From Bradyrhizobium archetypum (lineage in GTDB: Bacteria; Pseudomonadota; Alphaproteobacteria; Rhizobiales; Xanthobacteraceae): DNA of 64,000 bases. Below the pieces are notes generated by a model. It ran no database searches. It was not told where the DNA came from and was given only the letters and a program-made list of their open reading frames with translations. Shown here one piece after another: positions 33,356 through 44,439 of this stretch. The position numbers and the translations under genes were made by a program. The DNA is taken from assembly GCF_013114835.1 (NCBI RefSeq), contig NZ_JAAVLW010000002.1, forward strand, positions 620,001-684,000. The letters run 5' to 3'. Within the stretch, counting starts at the first letter, position 1. Each line of letters starts with the position of its first letter.

Positions 33356-34371
33356 GTGATGAAGCCTCTGATTCTGACCGACTGGTTGATGTCAGACTTT
33401 ACAAAGAATGGTTTGGCCGACCTCGCGCTGGATTTAGCTTTTTTCGATTTCGTCTGGGGACCGCAGCCCTCGTCGGATGAACTCGCAGCCCATCTTGGCC
33501 CGCGCACCGCAAGCCACAGCCACGACAGAGCTACACACTGGTCGGACTGGGGCGGTAGCCAGTGGAAACACAGCAAAAGCAGGAAGCACCGGGATCTCAG
33601 CCTGGCCGAATTCTGCCAGCACTATGAAACCGTCGAACTATGGTTTGACGTGCGGCCGAAAGCGCAGATGAAATTGATCTGGCTGCTGGATTATTTCTGC
33701 TCTTATCCGCAAACCGTTGGCAGGTTGAAGCTGCGTCTTGTCGATCTGGAGATGAGAGCGCTTGACAAGTTTGGCCGGTGGGATCCGCCGGCCGTTCAGG
33801 TTACGGAAAAGGAATTGGCGACGGCGAGCGCCGCCTGGCAGGCGTGGCGACACCGGAAGCTTGCTTCGATTTGCTCAGCAAGGATTTGAGTGCCTTGCCG
33901 CTTCTCAAACCCGTTTTGGTCGATCTGCTCGAAGAACTGCCGTCGAATTCGACAGGGCTTGGCGCCTCGGAAATGCGGATGCTCGAGCTGATTGCGCGGG
34001 GATACTCGCTGACGAATGCGCTCTTCCATCTGTACCAACTGCGGCAAACGCGCATCTTCAGCGAGTGGGAATACGGCTACTTGCTGGATGGGCTTGCGCA
34101 TGGCCCGCGACCGGCTGTGGCCGGCCTCGATGAGGAACTGCGCACACTCGACCGTAAGAATTTGCGGGACCGGGGGCCGGCTTACCTGCGCAGCCGGTTG
34201 TCGCTCACCGAATTCGGCAAGGCTGTTCTCGCCCACAAGGAAGACTTCAGTCGGCACAATCCGATCGACCGCTGGTGGGGCGGGACGCACCTGACCAACG
34301 ATAACCTCTGGCGCTGGAATCCGGTGCTGATCGCGCCCTCCCGCAAGCAGTCCAAACGGGGTGCACCATGA
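33356..34371 (+). pseudogene. DUF1835-type gene, frameshifted (copy 1)
   Basis: The N-terminal part (from ATG 33359 or 33356) reads LILTDWLMSDFTKNGLADLA, with FVWGPQPSSDELAAHLGPR, and KLIWLLDYFC, as in bradyrhizobial DUF1835-type proteins. Near 33840, at AAWQAW, the frame is lost and stops at 33889. The C-terminal half (CFDLLSKDLSALPLL, GLGASEMRMLELIARGY, EDFSRHNPIDRWWGGTHLTN) continues in another frame to 34371. The next gene has the same two halves in one frame, showing that the original was a single protein of roughly 330 residues. Its stop overlaps the next ATG (ATGA), so the pair was translationally coupled. Confidence 0.8.
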
Positions 34372-35351
34372 CGCGTCTGATCTTGACGGCCGATTCCTCC
34401 AGCGCAGGCAGCATTGTATCGGCCGGTCACGCCGATCTGGCTGTCGCGATCAAGCTTCGGATGGTCTGGGGACTGCCACGCTCAGATTCGGAGCTTGCAG
34501 CATTTCTGGCGCCACGAAGGAGCCAAGAGCCGGACGGCCATTGGCTCGATTCGATGCCGCCGCAGCGGCTGCAGAAATTCGAGACGAATGATCTCGGACT
34601 GGTCGAGGCGTGCCAGCGGGCTGAAACGGTTGAGCTCTGGATGAATACGGATCCGAACGCCCAACTGGTACTGATCTGGCTGCTCGACTATCTCGGCCCA
34701 CGCGCGAAAAGCTTGGGACTTACGCTGTGACATGTGGATGCCGCTCTTGGCGAGACAGAACCGGCGCGGCTTGCCAAAATGAAATTTGCGGGCGTAGCGA
34801 TCAACGACGATCATCTCGAGATCGCAAGCCTTGCGTGGCAGGCCCTCCGGGCGCCGACGCCCCATGCGTGGTTCGATCTGCTGGCGAAGGATCTCAGCAT
34901 CCTGCCGCAGCTTCGGCGATGCGTTCTGGAGATGCTCGAAGAACTACCGGGGCGCGCAACCGGGCTCGGCGCGTCGGAAATGCGGATGCTCGAATTGATC
35001 TCGGCGGGCTACCTGCATCCGTTCGACGTATTTTCGCATCACAAAGCGCGCTTCCAACGCCGCGTGTTCGACTATTGGGAAGCCGGTGCTCTCCTCGAAG
35101 GGCTTGCGCTGGCGCCGGCGCCTGCTGTTTCTGGTCTCGCGGAATGGCCGTTCTCCCTTGAGATGCACGACGACTATAAGCGCCTCGCGCGGTACAAAGA
35201 AAGCCGGCTGTCGCTCACTCCGCTCGGCAAGGCGATCCTGGCGGGCCTGGAGGATTTCAGCCGCCACAATCCAATCGACCGATGGTGGGGCGGCACGCAC
35301 CTGACCAACGACCGGCTGTGGCGCTGGGACCCGGTCCTGCTCGTGCCGTAG
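34368..35351 (+). pseudogene. DUF1835-type gene, in-frame TGA (copy 2)
   Basis: One reading frame runs from ATG 34368 to 35351, interrupted only by TGA at 34728-34730. The first 120 residues (LILTADSSSAGSIVSAGHAD, LIWLLDYLGPR) match copy 1, and the remainder (HVDAALGETEPARLAKMKFA, WFDLLAKDLSILPQL, HNPIDRWWGGTHLTN) matches the C-terminal half. By alignment to copy 1 the TGA stands where an Arg codon (CGT) is found, so a CGA-to-TGA change is the simplest explanation. A restart at 34734 would give a 205-aa C-terminal protein only. Confidence 0.8.
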
Positions 35352-35366
35352 CGGAGTTGCCGCAAA

Positions 35367-35460
35367 ATGGGTAGCGCGGGAGCGAAACCCATCATCGGCC
35401 CGCATCCGCGGGTGGCAAGTGATGGTTTCGCTTTCGCTCTGCCCATCCTACTCGCGTTGC
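35367..35460. repeat. Dispersed repeat (GAAACCCATCATC type)
   Basis: GTAGCGCGGGAGCGAAACCC, then ATCATCGGCCCGCATCCGCG, and the inverted right arm GGTTTCGCTTTCGCTCTGCC followed by CATCCTACTCGCG. The arms are complementary and this family is common between bradyrhizobial genes. A decayed piece of the same family seems to follow the first XRE regulator at 10818-10856. Confidence 0.6.
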
Positions 35461-35465
35461 CTTGC

Positions 35466-35572
35466 TGTCATTCCAGGGCGCATCGGAGATGCGAACTATG
35501 GTGCGCAATTGCGCACCTGAGAATCTCGAGATTCTGGTCTGGTCCTTCGGACCATCCCGGAATGACTGCTCT
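35466..35572. repeat. Dispersed repeat (GCGCAATTGCGCACCTGAG type)
   Basis: TGTCATTCCAGGGCGCATCG begins the element; GTGCGCAATTGCGCACCTGA is its core palindrome; it ends with GGTCCTTCGGACCATCCCGG followed by AATGAC. It lies downstream of gcvP (minus strand) and of the DUF1835-type pair. Confidence 0.6.
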
Positions 35573-35580
35573 CTCAACTA

Positions 35581-38454
35581 TCACTCCGCAGCCTGCGCGT
35601 AGTCCGCGATCGGCGGGCACGAGCACACCAAATTGCGGTCGCCATAGACATTGTCGACGCGGCCGACCGGGCTCCAATATTTGTCGGTGCGCGAGACGCC
35701 GTCGGGGAAGCAGCCGGTGGCGCGGCTATACGGGCGATTCCATGCATCATCGACAATGTCGTGCACGGTGTGCGGGGCATGGCGGAGCGGCGAGGCTTCG
35801 ACCTTCCAGCGGCCGATCTCGATCTCCGTGATCTCGCTTCGGATCGCGATCATAGCATCGCAGAAGCGGTCGAGTTCGGCCTTCGATTCCGATTCAGTCG
35901 GCTCGATCATCAGCGTGCCCGCGACCGGGAAACTCATGGTCGGGGCATGGAAGCCGTAGTCGATCAGGCGTTTTGCAATATCGTCGACGGTGACGCCGCT
36001 GGTCGTCTTCAAGGGCCGGGGATCGACGATGCATTCATGCGCGACGCGGCCCTTGGCATTTCGGTAGAGCACCGGGAAATGCGGATCGAGTCGGGTGGCG
36101 ATGTAGTTCGCGTTCAAAATCGCGACCTCGGTGGCGCGCTGCAAGCCTTCGCCGGACATCATCAGGATGTAGAGGTAGGAGATGGTCAGGATTGACGCAG
36201 AGCCGAACGGCGCCGCTGATACCGGCCCGATCGGATGCGGCGTGGCGCCGTCGGTTGCGGGGTGGCCGGGGAGATAGGGCGCCAGATGCGCCTTGACGCC
36301 GATCGGCCCCATGCCCGGGCCGCCGCCGCCATGCGGGATGCAGAACGTCTTGTGCAGGTTGAGATGCGAGACGTCGGCGCCGTAATCGCCGGGCCGGGCG
36401 AGACCGACCTGCGCATTCATATTGGCCCCGTCGAGATAGACCTGGCCGCCATGGCTATGCACGATGTCGCAGATTTCGGTGATGTGCTCCTCGAACACGC
36501 CATGCGTCGAGGGATAGGTGATCATCACCGCGGCAAGATTCTTCGAATGCTTCTCCGCCTTGGCGCGAAGGTCGTCGACGTCGACGTCGCCGCGAGCATC
36601 GCAAGCGGTCACCACCACCTCCATGCCGGCCATGTGGGCGGAGGCCGGATTGGTGCCGTGCGCGGAGGAGGGGATCAGGCACACCCTGCGGTGCGGCTCG
36701 CCGCGCGCCGCGTGATAGGCGCGGATCGCCAGCAGGCCGGCATATTCGCCCTGCGCGCCGGAATTCGGCTGCAGCGAGATCGCGTCATAGCCAGTGATGT
36801 CGCACAGCCATTGTTCCAGCCGCTTGAACAATGCGTGATAGCCCGCCGCCTGCTCGCGCGGCGCGAACGGATGCAGCGAGCCGAATTCGGGCCAGGTCAG
36901 CGGGATCATCTCCGTGGTCGCGTTCAGCTTCATGGTGCAGGAGCCGAGCGGGATCATCGCCCGGTCGAGGGCGAGATCGCGATCGCTGAGCTTACGCATG
37001 TAGCGCAGCAGCTCGGTCTCGGAGCGGTGCGCGTGGAATACGGGATGGGTGAGGAAGGCGCTGTCGCGCTTCAGTTCGGCGGGCAACGTTTCGCGTGCGC
37101 CCAACTCGACATCTGCATAGGACAGCTTGCCGCCGAAGGCGCGCCACACCGCTTCCACCGTCGCAGGCGTGGTCGTTTCGTCCACCGCGATGCCGAGTGT
37201 GCCGCCACCGATCCGCAGATTGATCTTCTCAGCCAGCGCGCGTGCCACGATTTCGCCCTGCCTGGCGCCGACCGCGACCGTGATCGTATCGAAGAACGCC
37301 TGTGAGGCCGCCGCAAAGCCGAGCTTGGTTAGGCCCGCGGCCAGCACCACGGCGCGCCGGTGCACGGTGCGCGCGATATGCGTCAGCCCCTCCGGGCCAT
37401 GATAGACCGCGTACATCGAGGCGATCACTGCCAATAGCACCTGCGCGGTGCAGATGTTGGAGGTGGCCTTTTCGCGGCGAATGTGCTGCTCGCGGGTCTG
37501 CAGCGCGAGCCGATAGGCCGGCGCGCCCCGCGAATCCAGGGACAGCCCGACGATGCGGCCGGGCAGCGAACGCTTTAGCGCATCGCGCACCGACATATAG
37601 GCCGCGTGCGGGCCGCCATAGCCCATCGGCACGCCGAACCGCTGCGCCGATCCGACCGCGATGTCGGCGCCGAGCTCGCCCGGCGAGGCGATCAGGGTCA
37701 GCGCCAGCAGATCGGCCGCCATGACCGCCAGCGCACCCTTGGTGTGGAGCGCCGAAATAGCCGGCCGCAAGTCGCGCACCGCGCCTGACGTTCCCGGATA
37801 CTGCAGCAGCCCGCCGAACACGTCGGCGCTTTCGAGATCGGTGAGGGGATCGCCGATGATCAGGTTCCAGCCGAGCGGCTCGGCGCGGGTGCGTAAGACC
37901 GCGAGCGTCTGCGGATGCACCTCGGCATCGACGAAGAACGACTTTGTCTTGACCTGCGAGGCGCGCTCGGCGAGCGCCATCGCTTCCGCGGCGGCAGTGC
38001 CTTCATCGAGCAGCGAAGCGTTGGCGACGTCGAGGCCGGTGAGGTCGCAGATCATGGTCTGGAAGTTGAACAGCGCCTCCAGCCGCCCCTGGCTGATCTC
38101 CGGCTGATACGGCGTATAGGCCGTGTACCAGGCCGGGTTCTCCAGGATGTTGCGCTGGATCACCGCGGGCAGGATGGTGCCGGAATAGCCCTGGCCAATC
38201 AGCGAGGTGAATACCTGGTTCTGCGCGGCGAGCTCGCGCATATGCGACAGCGCCTCGGTTTCGCTCAGCGCCGGACCCAGATCGAGCGGCTGCTTCTGCC
38301 GGATCGAGGACGGCAGCGTCTGGCTCATCAATTCGTCAAGGCTCTTCGCGCCGATGTTGTCCAGCATCGCAGCGATGTCGCTGGGCGAGGGGCCGATATG
38401 CCGGCGCACGAAATCGGTGGCGGCCTCAGCAGTGGTCTTGAGCGGCGCGTTCAT
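35581..38454 (-). CDS. gcvP: Glycine dehydrogenase (decarboxylating), P protein
   Basis: 957 aa. I start at ATG 38454 (MNAPLKTT), which follows AGGAAGGACCC; an upstream in-frame ATG at 38481 adds nine residues. GcvP decarboxylates glycine with PLP and passes the aminomethyl group to lipoyl-GcvH. It is the single-chain form, with N-terminal ([15 protein letters not shown]) and C-terminal halves both related to PLP enzymes. The PLP Lys is in [20 protein letters not shown] near residue 700. It is third in the gcvT-gcvH-gcvP operon, separated from gcvH by 180 bases that hold a dispersed repeat. Confidence 0.97.
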   Translation of the reverse strand: MNAPLKTTAEAATDFVRRHIGPSPSDIAAMLDNIGAKSLDELMSQTLPSSIRQKQPLDLGPALSETEALSHMRELAAQNQVFTSLIGQGYSGTILPAVIQRNILENPAWYTAYTPYQPEISQGRLEALFNFQTMICDLTGLDVANASLLDEGTAAAEAMALAERASQVKTKSFFVDAEVHPQTLAVLRTRAEPLGWNLIIGDPLTDLESADVFGGLLQYPGTSGAVRDLRPAISALHTKGALAVMAADLLALTLIASPGELGADIAVGSAQRFGVPMGYGGPHAAYMSVRDALKRSLPGRIVGLSLDSRGAPAYRLALQTREQHIRREKATSNICTAQVLLAVIASMYAVYHGPEGLTHIARTVHRRAVVLAAGLTKLGFAAASQAFFDTITVAVGARQGEIVARALAEKINLRIGGGTLGIAVDETTTPATVEAVWRAFGGKLSYADVELGARETLPAELKRDSAFLTHPVFHAHRSETELLRYMRKLSDRDLALDRAMIPLGSCTMKLNATTEMIPLTWPEFGSLHPFAPREQAAGYHALFKRLEQWLCDITGYDAISLQPNSGAQGEYAGLLAIRAYHAARGEPHRRVCLIPSSAHGTNPASAHMAGMEVVVTACDARGDVDVDDLRAKAEKHSKNLAAVMITYPSTHGVFEEHITEICDIVHSHGGQVYLDGANMNAQVGLARPGDYGADVSHLNLHKTFCIPHGGGGPGMGPIGVKAHLAPYLPGHPATDGATPHPIGPVSAAPFGSASILTISYLYILMMSGEGLQRATEVAILNANYIATRLDPHFPVLYRNAKGRVAHECIVDPRPLKTTSGVTVDDIAKRLIDYGFHAPTMSFPVAGTLMIEPTESESKAELDRFCDAMIAIRSEITEIEIGRWKVEASPLRHAPHTVHDIVDDAWNRPYSRATGCFPDGVSRTDKYWSPVGRVDNVYGDRNLVCSCPPIADYAQAAE

Positions 38455-38471
38455 GGGTCCTTCCTCTTTAT

Positions 38472-38610
38472 TCGTCGTCATGCCCCGCGAAGGCGGGGCA
38501 TCCAGTACGCCGGGAAGCCTGCAATGAACCGACAGGCCGCGGCGTACTGGGTCGCCCGGTCTCCTGCGTGAAGACGCGCTTCGCGCTTTTGCCGGGCGAC
38601 GACAGTGAGT
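38472..38610. repeat. Dispersed repeat inside the gcv operon
   Basis: GTCATGCCCCGCGAAGGCGG leads ATCCAGTACGCCGGGAAGCC, and the inverted arm GGCCGCGGCGTACTGGGTCG is followed by TTTTGCCGGGCGACGACA. Related to the element at 26515-26600. Lying between gcvH and gcvP, its hairpins could alter mRNA stability or reduce downstream expression. Confidence 0.7.
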
Positions 38611-38634
38611 GTGTGGTGGCGGAGTTCATCATCC

Positions 38635-39000
38635 TCACGCCGTGTGTGCCTTGTACGCGGCCTCATCCATCAGGCCGCCGAGTTCGCTTTTGTCCGCAAT
38701 CTTCAGCTTGAAAAACCACGCCTTGCCGCCGGCGTCGGAATTCACCAGAGCCGGTTCGGCGGCGAGCGCCTCGTTGACTTCGATCACTTCGCCCGAGATC
38801 GGCGCGTAGACGTCGGAGGCGGCCTTCACCGATTCCACCACGGCAGCGGCTTCGGCCTTCTTCAAGCTGCGGCCGACCTTGGGCAGTTCGACGAACACGA
38901 CATCGCCGAGCTGCGATTGCGCATAGTCCGTGACCCCGATAGTGGCGACATCGCCCTCGATGCGGATCCATTCGTGGTCGGAGGTGAACAGCGTCGTCAT
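38635..39000 (-). CDS. gcvH: Glycine cleavage system H protein
   Basis: 121 aa, ATG 39000. GcvH is the lipoyl carrier that shuttles the aminomethyl group between GcvP and GcvT. The lipoylation Lys is residue 59 in [19 protein letters not shown]. Length and fold are standard. It starts 18 bases after the gcvT stop and is second in the operon. Confidence 0.97.
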   Translation of the reverse strand: MTTLFTSDHEWIRIEGDVATIGVTDYAQSQLGDVVFVELPKVGRSLKKAEAAAVVESVKAASDVYAPISGEVIEVNEALAAEPALVNSDAGGKAWFFKLKIADKSELGGLMDEAAYKAHTA

Positions 39001-39018
39001 GAAGAGTCCTCTGGTGAA

Positions 39019-40164
39019 TCAGCGTTTGTAGGTGTTGGGAACGAAAGGCATCGGCGCGACCTGCAGCGGCAGGCGCTGGCCGCGCACCTCGGCAAAGACC
39101 TGCGTGCCGTTCTTGGCGAGTGCGGTTGGCAGATAGCCCATCGCCACCGGCGCATTGAGGCTCGGGCCGAAGCCGCCCGAGGTCACCGTGCCGATCGCCT
39201 CGCTGGAAACCGCATCCGCAAACAACAGCGCGCCTTCGCGCACCGGCGCGCGACCTTCGGCGCGCAGGCCGACGCGACGGCGGGCGGCGCCTTTTTCGAA
39301 CTGTGAGAGAATCTTGTCCGCGCCCGGAAATCCGCCGGCGCGGGCGCCGCCGCTGCGGCGGCTCTTCTGCACCGACCATTCCAGCGCGCCCTCGACCGGC
39401 GTCGTCGTGGTGTCGATGTCGTGGCCGTAAAGGCAGAGGCCGGCCTCCAACCGCAGGCTGTCGCGCGCACCTAAGCCGATCGGCAGCACGTCGGGGTTTT
39501 GCAGCAGCATCGTCACCAGTGCTTCGGCCTGTGCGGCCGGTACCGAAATCTCAAAGCCGTCCTCGCCGGTATAGCCGGAGCGCGAGACGAAGCAGTCGAA
39601 GCCAGCCACCTTGCGCGGGCCGGCATCCATGAACTTCATCGCCGTGACGTCGGCGCCAAGCCTCGCCAGCGCGGATTCCACTTTCGGCCCCTGGAGCGCG
39701 ATCAGCGCGCGGTCGCTGAGCGCATCGATGACGCAGCTATCGGAGAGATGCGCGCGCAAATGCGCCTCGTCCTCGGCCTTGCAGGCGGCATTGACGACCA
39801 GGAATAGGTGGTCGCCGAAATTTGCTACCATCAGATCGTCGAGAATGCCGCCGTCTTCATTGGTGAACTGGGCGTAGCGCTGCCGTCCCGGCGCAACCGC
39901 CACGATGTCCTGTGGCACCAGCCGCTCCAGCGCCAGTGCCGCATCCTCGACCCGGCCGGATTTGGGGCGCAGTACGAGCTGGCCCATATGCGAGACGTCG
40001 AACAGGCCGACGGCGCTGCGGGTATGGAGGTGCTCCTTCAGCACGCCGGCCGGAAATTGCACCGGCATCTCATAACCCGCAAACGGAACCATCTTGCCGC
40101 CACGCGCCACATGGAGCGCGTGCAATGGGGTGCGTTTTAGGGAGGATTTGTCGCTCGCCAGCAT
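39019..40164 (-). CDS. gcvT: Aminomethyltransferase, T protein
   Basis: 381 aa, ATG 40164. GcvT moves the methylene group from aminomethyl-GcvH to tetrahydrofolate, releasing ammonia. Family blocks include PVQFPAGVLKEHLHTRSAVG, LFDVSHMGQ, SRSGYTGEDGFEIS, ARDSLRLEAGLCLYGHD and TSGGFGPSLNAPVAMGY. First gene of gcvT-gcvH-gcvP; a tandem glycine riboswitch lies in its leader, so expression should respond to glycine. Confidence 0.97.
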   Translation of the reverse strand: MLASDKSSLKRTPLHALHVARGGKMVPFAGYEMPVQFPAGVLKEHLHTRSAVGLFDVSHMGQLVLRPKSGRVEDAALALERLVPQDIVAVAPGRQRYAQFTNEDGGILDDLMVANFGDHLFLVVNAACKAEDEAHLRAHLSDSCVIDALSDRALIALQGPKVESALARLGADVTAMKFMDAGPRKVAGFDCFVSRSGYTGEDGFEISVPAAQAEALVTMLLQNPDVLPIGLGARDSLRLEAGLCLYGHDIDTTTTPVEGALEWSVQKSRRSGGARAGGFPGADKILSQFEKGAARRRVGLRAEGRAPVREGALLFADAVSSEAIGTVTSGGFGPSLNAPVAMGYLPTALAKNGTQVFAEVRGQRLPLQVAPMPFVPNTYKR

Positions 40165-40219
40165 CCGTCAGGCCCTCATGGGTTCCGGAGACCAGCCTCC
40201 GAAAACCCCAAGAAAGCCC

Positions 40220-40390
40220 CATCTGTCGCTGTGCCTGAGAGTATTATCCCGTCGGCGGACACCCTGGGCGCACGCCGCCCGGCGTCTCTTTCCAGATGCT
40301 ATTTCGTCACGCGGTCCGTTTGCCTGAGAGTTTCCGGGGCGGTTGCTCCTTCGGCGCCGGCGCTGAAGCCGATCTCTCCCGACGTGACGT
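40220..40390 (-). promoter_or_regulatory. Tandem glycine riboswitch
   Basis: On the minus strand, upstream of gcvT. The first aptamer spans 40390-40305: the closing stem GTCACG/CGTGAC brackets GGGAGAG, CGCCGAAGGAGCAA and GGAAACTCTCAGGCAAACGG. The second aptamer, 40298-40220, has closing stem CATCTG/CAGATG and contains GGAAAGAGACGCC and ATACTCTCAGGCACAGCGAC. Two ACTCTCAGGCA-type cores in tandem are diagnostic of the glycine riboswitch; glycine binding normally turns on the gcv operon. The gcvT ATG is 55 bases further on. Confidence 0.93.
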
Positions 40391-40598
40391 CTTACAAATA
40401 AGAGGGAAACACAGCCCTGCCAAGCCTGTCAACGCAGCCCCAGCATTATCAACGGGAGTTGCGTGGCCATCTTGTGTGCTGCGGCAAGCCTATGATCCGC
40501 CTGCACAGTTTCTGGACAGCGCAGGCCGCCTTGTCTAAAAGCGTTCCGCCGGAAGATTAAGGTTAGTTCCGACCTGGCCCGGCCCTTTTCCGATTGGA

Positions 40599-43304
40599 AT
40601 GAACATGAGCGGCGGTAAGACGAACACGAGTGGCGTCAACGAGATCAGGTCGAAATTCCTGGATTTCTTCGCGGAGAACGGCCACGAGGCCGTGGCCTCG
40701 TCGCCGCTCGTGCCGCGCAACGACCCGACCTTGATGTTCACCAATGCCGGCATGGTGCAGTTCAAGAACGTCTTCACCGGCGTCGAGAAGCGCCCGTATC
40801 AGCGCGCCACAACCTCACAGAAATGCGTGCGTGCCGGCGGCAAGCACAACGATCTCGACAATGTCGGCTATACCGCGCGCCATCTCACCTTCTTCGAGAT
40901 GCTCGGCAATTTTTCCTTCGGCGACTACTTCAAGGAGCGTGCGATCGAGCTCGCCTGGAAGCTGATCACGAAGGAATTTGGGCTGAAGAAGGATAAGCTG
41001 CTTGTCACCGTCTATCACGACGACGAGGAGGCGGCGCGCCACTGGAAGAGCATCGCCGGCTTCTCGGACGACCGCATCATCCGGATCGCGACCTCGGACA
41101 ATTTCTGGGCGATGGGCGATACCGGCCCGTGCGGCCCGTGCTCGGAGATCTTCATCGACCGCGGCGAGCACATCTGGGGCGGGCCTCCGGGCAGCCCGGA
41201 GGAGGACGGCGATCGCTTCCTCGAATTCTGGAACCTGGTCTTCATGCAGTTCGAGCAGGTGACGAAGGACGAGCGGGTCGCGCTGCCGCGGCCGTCGATC
41301 GACACCGGCATGGGGCTGGAGCGCATGGCCTGCATTCTGCAGGGCGTCGACAGCGTCTTCGAGACCGACCTGTTCCGCCATCTGATCGATGCCACCGCGT
41401 CCGCCCTCGGGCATGGGCCGGAGGAGCAGACCGTCGCCTCGTTCCGGGTCATCGCGGACCATTTGCGCTCGTCGGCCTTCCTCGTGGCCGATGGCGTGCT
41501 GCCGTCGAATGAAGGCCGCGGCTATGTGCTGCGCCGGATCATGCGCCGCGCGATGCGCCACGCGCAGCTCCTCGGCGCGCGCGAGCCGCTGATGCATCGT
41601 CTGGTCTGGGCGTTGGTTCGCGAGATGGGCCAGGCCTATCCGGATCTGGTGCGCGCCGAGAAGCTGATCGAGGAAACGCTGCGGCTGGAAGAGACCCGTT
41701 TCCGCAAGACGCTAGCGCGGGGCCTTGCGATCCTCGACGAGAAGAGTGCCAGCCTGAAGAAGGGCGACATGTTCGATGGCGATACCGCATTCACGCTGTA
41801 CGACACCTATGGCTTCCCGCTCGACCTGACGCAGGACGCGCTGAAGTCGCGCGGCATCAGCGTCGATCAGGCGTCGTTCAACGACGCGATGGAGCGGCAG
41901 CGCGAGAAGGCGCGTGCCTCTTGGGCGGGCTCGGGCGAGGCTGCGGATGAATCGGTCTGGTTCCCGCTGCGCGAGAAGCTCGGCGCGACGGAATTCCTGG
42001 GCTACGAGACCGAAAGCGCGGAAGGCGTCGTGACGGCGCTGGTGAAAGATGGCAAGGAGGTCGACAGCCTGAAGGCCGGCGAGACCGGCTCGATCGTGCT
42101 GAACCAGACCCCGTTCTATGCGGAGTCCGGCGGCCAGGTCGGCGACACCGGCATACTGGCCGGCGAGGGCGGCATCAAATTCCGCGTCACCGATACGCAG
42201 AAGAAGGCCGGCGATCTCTTCGTCCATACCGGCAAGGTGGAGCAGGGCACGCTGAAGGCGGGCACCGCGCTCCAGCTCGAGGTCGATCATTCGCGCCGTT
42301 CGTCGATCCGCGCGCATCACTCGGCGACTCATCTGCTGCATGAGGCGCTGCGCCAGGTGCTCGGCGACCACATCGCCCAGCGTGGATCGCTGGTGGCGCC
42401 GGACCGGCTCCGCTTCGACTTCGTGCATCCGAAGCCGATCACACCGGAAGAACTCGCCCGCGTCGAGGACATCGCCAACGAGGTGGTGCTGGAAAACGAC
42501 GAGGTGACGACGCGGCTGATGGCGGTCGACGACGCCCGCGAGGCCGGCGCGCGCGCGCTGTTCGGCGAAAAATACGGCGACGAGGTCCGCGTCGTCTCGA
42601 TGGGCAAGGGCCCGCGCGAGCAGGGCCAGAACGCGCTCGGCTGGTCGGTCGAGCTGTGCGGCGGCACTCATGTGCGCCGCACCGGCGACATCGGGCTGAT
42701 CTCGGTGACCAGCGAAAGCGCTGTGGCTTCCGGCGTGCGCCGCATCGAAGCGCTGACCGGGCGTCACGCGCGCAAGCACGCCAACGACACGATGGCGATT
42801 GCGAGGAGCGCGGCGCTGGAGCTGCGCACCTCGATCGATGAGATGCCCTCGCGCATCGCGGCCCTGATGGAAGAGCGCAAGAAGCTGGAACGCGATCTGT
42901 CGGACGCGCGCAAGAAGCTCGCGATGGGCGGCGGCGCAACCAATGGCGGGGGCGCAGCCGGCGGCGTGCGCGAAGCCGGCGGCGTCAAGCTGCTCGCCCG
43001 CGCGGTCGAGGGCGTCGAGACCAAGGATCTGAAGAGCCTCGTCGACGACGGCAAGAAGCAGATCGGCTCCGGCGTGGTCGCGATCGTCGGCGTCACCGAA
43101 GACGGCAAGGCCGGCATCGTGGTCGGCGTCACGAGCGATCTCACCGCGCGCTTCAACGCGGTGGAGCTGGTGCGCAAGGGCTCCGAAGTACTCGGCGGCA
43201 AGGGCGGCGGCGGCCGGCCAGACATGGCCCAGGCCGGCGGCCCCGATGGTGCCAAGGCCAACGCGGCGCTGTCGGCGATCGAGCAGGCTATGGCGAGCGC
43301 GTGA
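40599..43304 (+). CDS. alaS: Alanyl-tRNA synthetase
   Basis: 901 aa. ATG 40599, or ATG 40605 two codons later, are both possible; the family start is usually [13 protein letters not shown], reached here after about a dozen extra residues. The catalytic core has [20 protein letters not shown] and [15 protein letters not shown]. The editing domain has the zinc/water-binding [12 protein letters not shown] and CGGTHV motifs, and the C-Ala region ends with [16 protein letters not shown]. It charges tRNA-Ala and removes mis-attached Ser/Gly. Transcribed divergently from gcvT. Confidence 0.97.
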   Translation: MNMSGGKTNTSGVNEIRSKFLDFFAENGHEAVASSPLVPRNDPTLMFTNAGMVQFKNVFTGVEKRPYQRATTSQKCVRAGGKHNDLDNVGYTARHLTFFEMLGNFSFGDYFKERAIELAWKLITKEFGLKKDKLLVTVYHDDEEAARHWKSIAGFSDDRIIRIATSDNFWAMGDTGPCGPCSEIFIDRGEHIWGGPPGSPEEDGDRFLEFWNLVFMQFEQVTKDERVALPRPSIDTGMGLERMACILQGVDSVFETDLFRHLIDATASALGHGPEEQTVASFRVIADHLRSSAFLVADGVLPSNEGRGYVLRRIMRRAMRHAQLLGAREPLMHRLVWALVREMGQAYPDLVRAEKLIEETLRLEETRFRKTLARGLAILDEKSASLKKGDMFDGDTAFTLYDTYGFPLDLTQDALKSRGISVDQASFNDAMERQREKARASWAGSGEAADESVWFPLREKLGATEFLGYETESAEGVVTALVKDGKEVDSLKAGETGSIVLNQTPFYAESGGQVGDTGILAGEGGIKFRVTDTQKKAGDLFVHTGKVEQGTLKAGTALQLEVDHSRRSSIRAHHSATHLLHEALRQVLGDHIAQRGSLVAPDRLRFDFVHPKPITPEELARVEDIANEVVLENDEVTTRLMAVDDAREAGARALFGEKYGDEVRVVSMGKGPREQGQNALGWSVELCGGTHVRRTGDIGLISVTSESAVASGVRRIEALTGRHARKHANDTMAIARSAALELRTSIDEMPSRIAALMEERKKLERDLSDARKKLAMGGGATNGGGAAGGVREAGGVKLLARAVEGVETKDLKSLVDDGKKQIGSGVVAIVGVTEDGKAGIVVGVTSDLTARFNAVELVRKGSEVLGGKGGGGRPDMAQAGGPDGAKANAALSAIEQAMASA

Positions 43305-43588
43305 GGCGCGGGTAAGCCGGACGTCTCAGCGATCGCCAGCACGATAGTGGCGATTGCAATGGCAGATTTGCCAACTGCCGGGCAGATGTGACCTTCGGCG
43401 TCGCGCATCGCGTCAGCTTCAATCGTCACGCTGCGGCCTAATTCGTGGTGATGCTGTAGCGCATCCACGTTGATCGAACTCTCGATGGTGCCGCTGAGCT
43501 TGCGGCCATCATTGGTACGGCATTCCGGTGAACAGCCCGATCGCTGGACATACGCAGCAGCCGACTTTGGCGTTCGAGAGGATCCAGC

Positions 43589-43933
43589 ATGACTCGGTGG
43601 ATGATAAAGTCATCTCTATTTGCGTCGATCGCCTTTGGCGCCTTGGTCTGCGTGGCGTCGGCGCAAGACGACAAGGTTTCAGTCGACATGGTCGGAGTGG
43701 GGAGCATGAGTTGCGCTCACTGGCGATCCAACGAAGAGCATGTGTTGGAGGGGACTGTCTGGATTCACGGTTTCTGGACGGGACTCAATTACGTTGCAGC
43801 GGCCAGTGGCCAAACACAGCCGAAAATCCGTGTGTCTTCGATCGTTGCGGAAGTCGAAAAGACATGCGCTCGCAAAACATCACAGACTTTAGCCAGCGCC
43901 GTATGGACGACGTATCTTGCGGCCAAGAGGTAG
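43589..43933 (+). CDS. Small secreted protein, Rap1a/HdeA-like
   Basis: 114 aa; ATG 43589 follows GAGAGGATCC. A signal peptide ends near VASAQ. The mature domain of about 88 residues has the sequence order of small periplasmic helical proteins of the Rap1a/Tai type: MSCAHWRSN, then WIHGFWTGLN and later VEKTCARKTSQTLASAV, with two cysteines probably disulphide-bonded. Such proteins act as periplasmic immunity or acid-stress proteins. No toxin gene is nearby, so this assignment is only by overall pattern. Confidence 0.65.
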   Translation: MTRWMIKSSLFASIAFGALVCVASAQDDKVSVDMVGVGSMSCAHWRSNEEHVLEGTVWIHGFWTGLNYVAAASGQTQPKIRVSSIVAEVEKTCARKTSQTLASAVWTTYLAAKR

Positions 43934-44115
43934 GGCGGCTCAGGCATCTACCAATCGATCGAACCATGGTGCTGCGCCGGCTGCTACGGCCGTTTCTCCT
44001 GCGCTCAGACGATCCCGTTACCGCCCGATGCTGTGTCGCTTTGACGCCTTATCGGAACTTGGAGGTGCGGTAAGAGTTGGCAGTTGGCCAATTGAGCCTC
44101 GGACTTGGAAGCGTG

Positions 44116-44439
44116 ATGATCCGCCCGATATGCGCCGCCTTGGCGCTTACCTGTCTATCTGCGCCGGTATTTGCCGAAACCTGCATTGCTTCACGCTATG
44201 GCTACAGCGGCGGCCGAACTGCATCGGGAGAGCGGATGAATCCAAATGTGATGACCGCGGCCCATCGCGCCAGACCGTTCGGCTCTCACGTCACAGTCAC
44301 CTCACATTCGACCGGGCGAAGTGTCACCGTCCGGATCAATGATCGGGGTCCATTCGTGAAGGGACGGTGCATCGACCTGTCCACCGGGGCCGCTCGTGAG
44401 CTTGGCATGGCCGGGACGACGACGGTCTCTCTCCGCTGA
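44116..44439 (+). CDS. RlpA-like double-psi beta-barrel protein
   Basis: 107 aa. ATG 44116 (MIRPICAAL) starts a signal peptide ending VFAE; an upstream in-frame ATG at 44077 would bury it. The single domain has RlpA hallmarks: ASRYGYSGGRTASGERMNPN, MTAAHRARPFGSHVTVT, RSVTVRINDRGPFVKGRCID and LSTGAARELGM, with the conserved His and Asp of lytic transglycosylase-type RlpA. It lacks an SPOR domain and lipobox, so it is a minimal soluble version, probably acting on peptidoglycan. Confidence 0.85.
   Translation: MIRPICAALALTCLSAPVFAETCIASRYGYSGGRTASGERMNPNVMTAAHRARPFGSHVTVTSHSTGRSVTVRINDRGPFVKGRCIDLSTGAARELGMAGTTTVSLR

Noticed and set aside
34728..34730. In-frame TGA in DUF1835-type copy 2 as possible selenocysteine
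   Set aside because: The aligned residue in copy 1 is Arg, not Cys, and I see no selenoprotein context. A CGA-to-TGA mutation is simpler.
43305..43540. Minus-strand frame reading CRTNDGRKLSGTIESSINVD opposite the alaS 3' flank
   Set aside because: It looks protein-like but has no start or ribosome-binding site and runs into antisense of alaS. A decayed gene is possible; I cannot support it.
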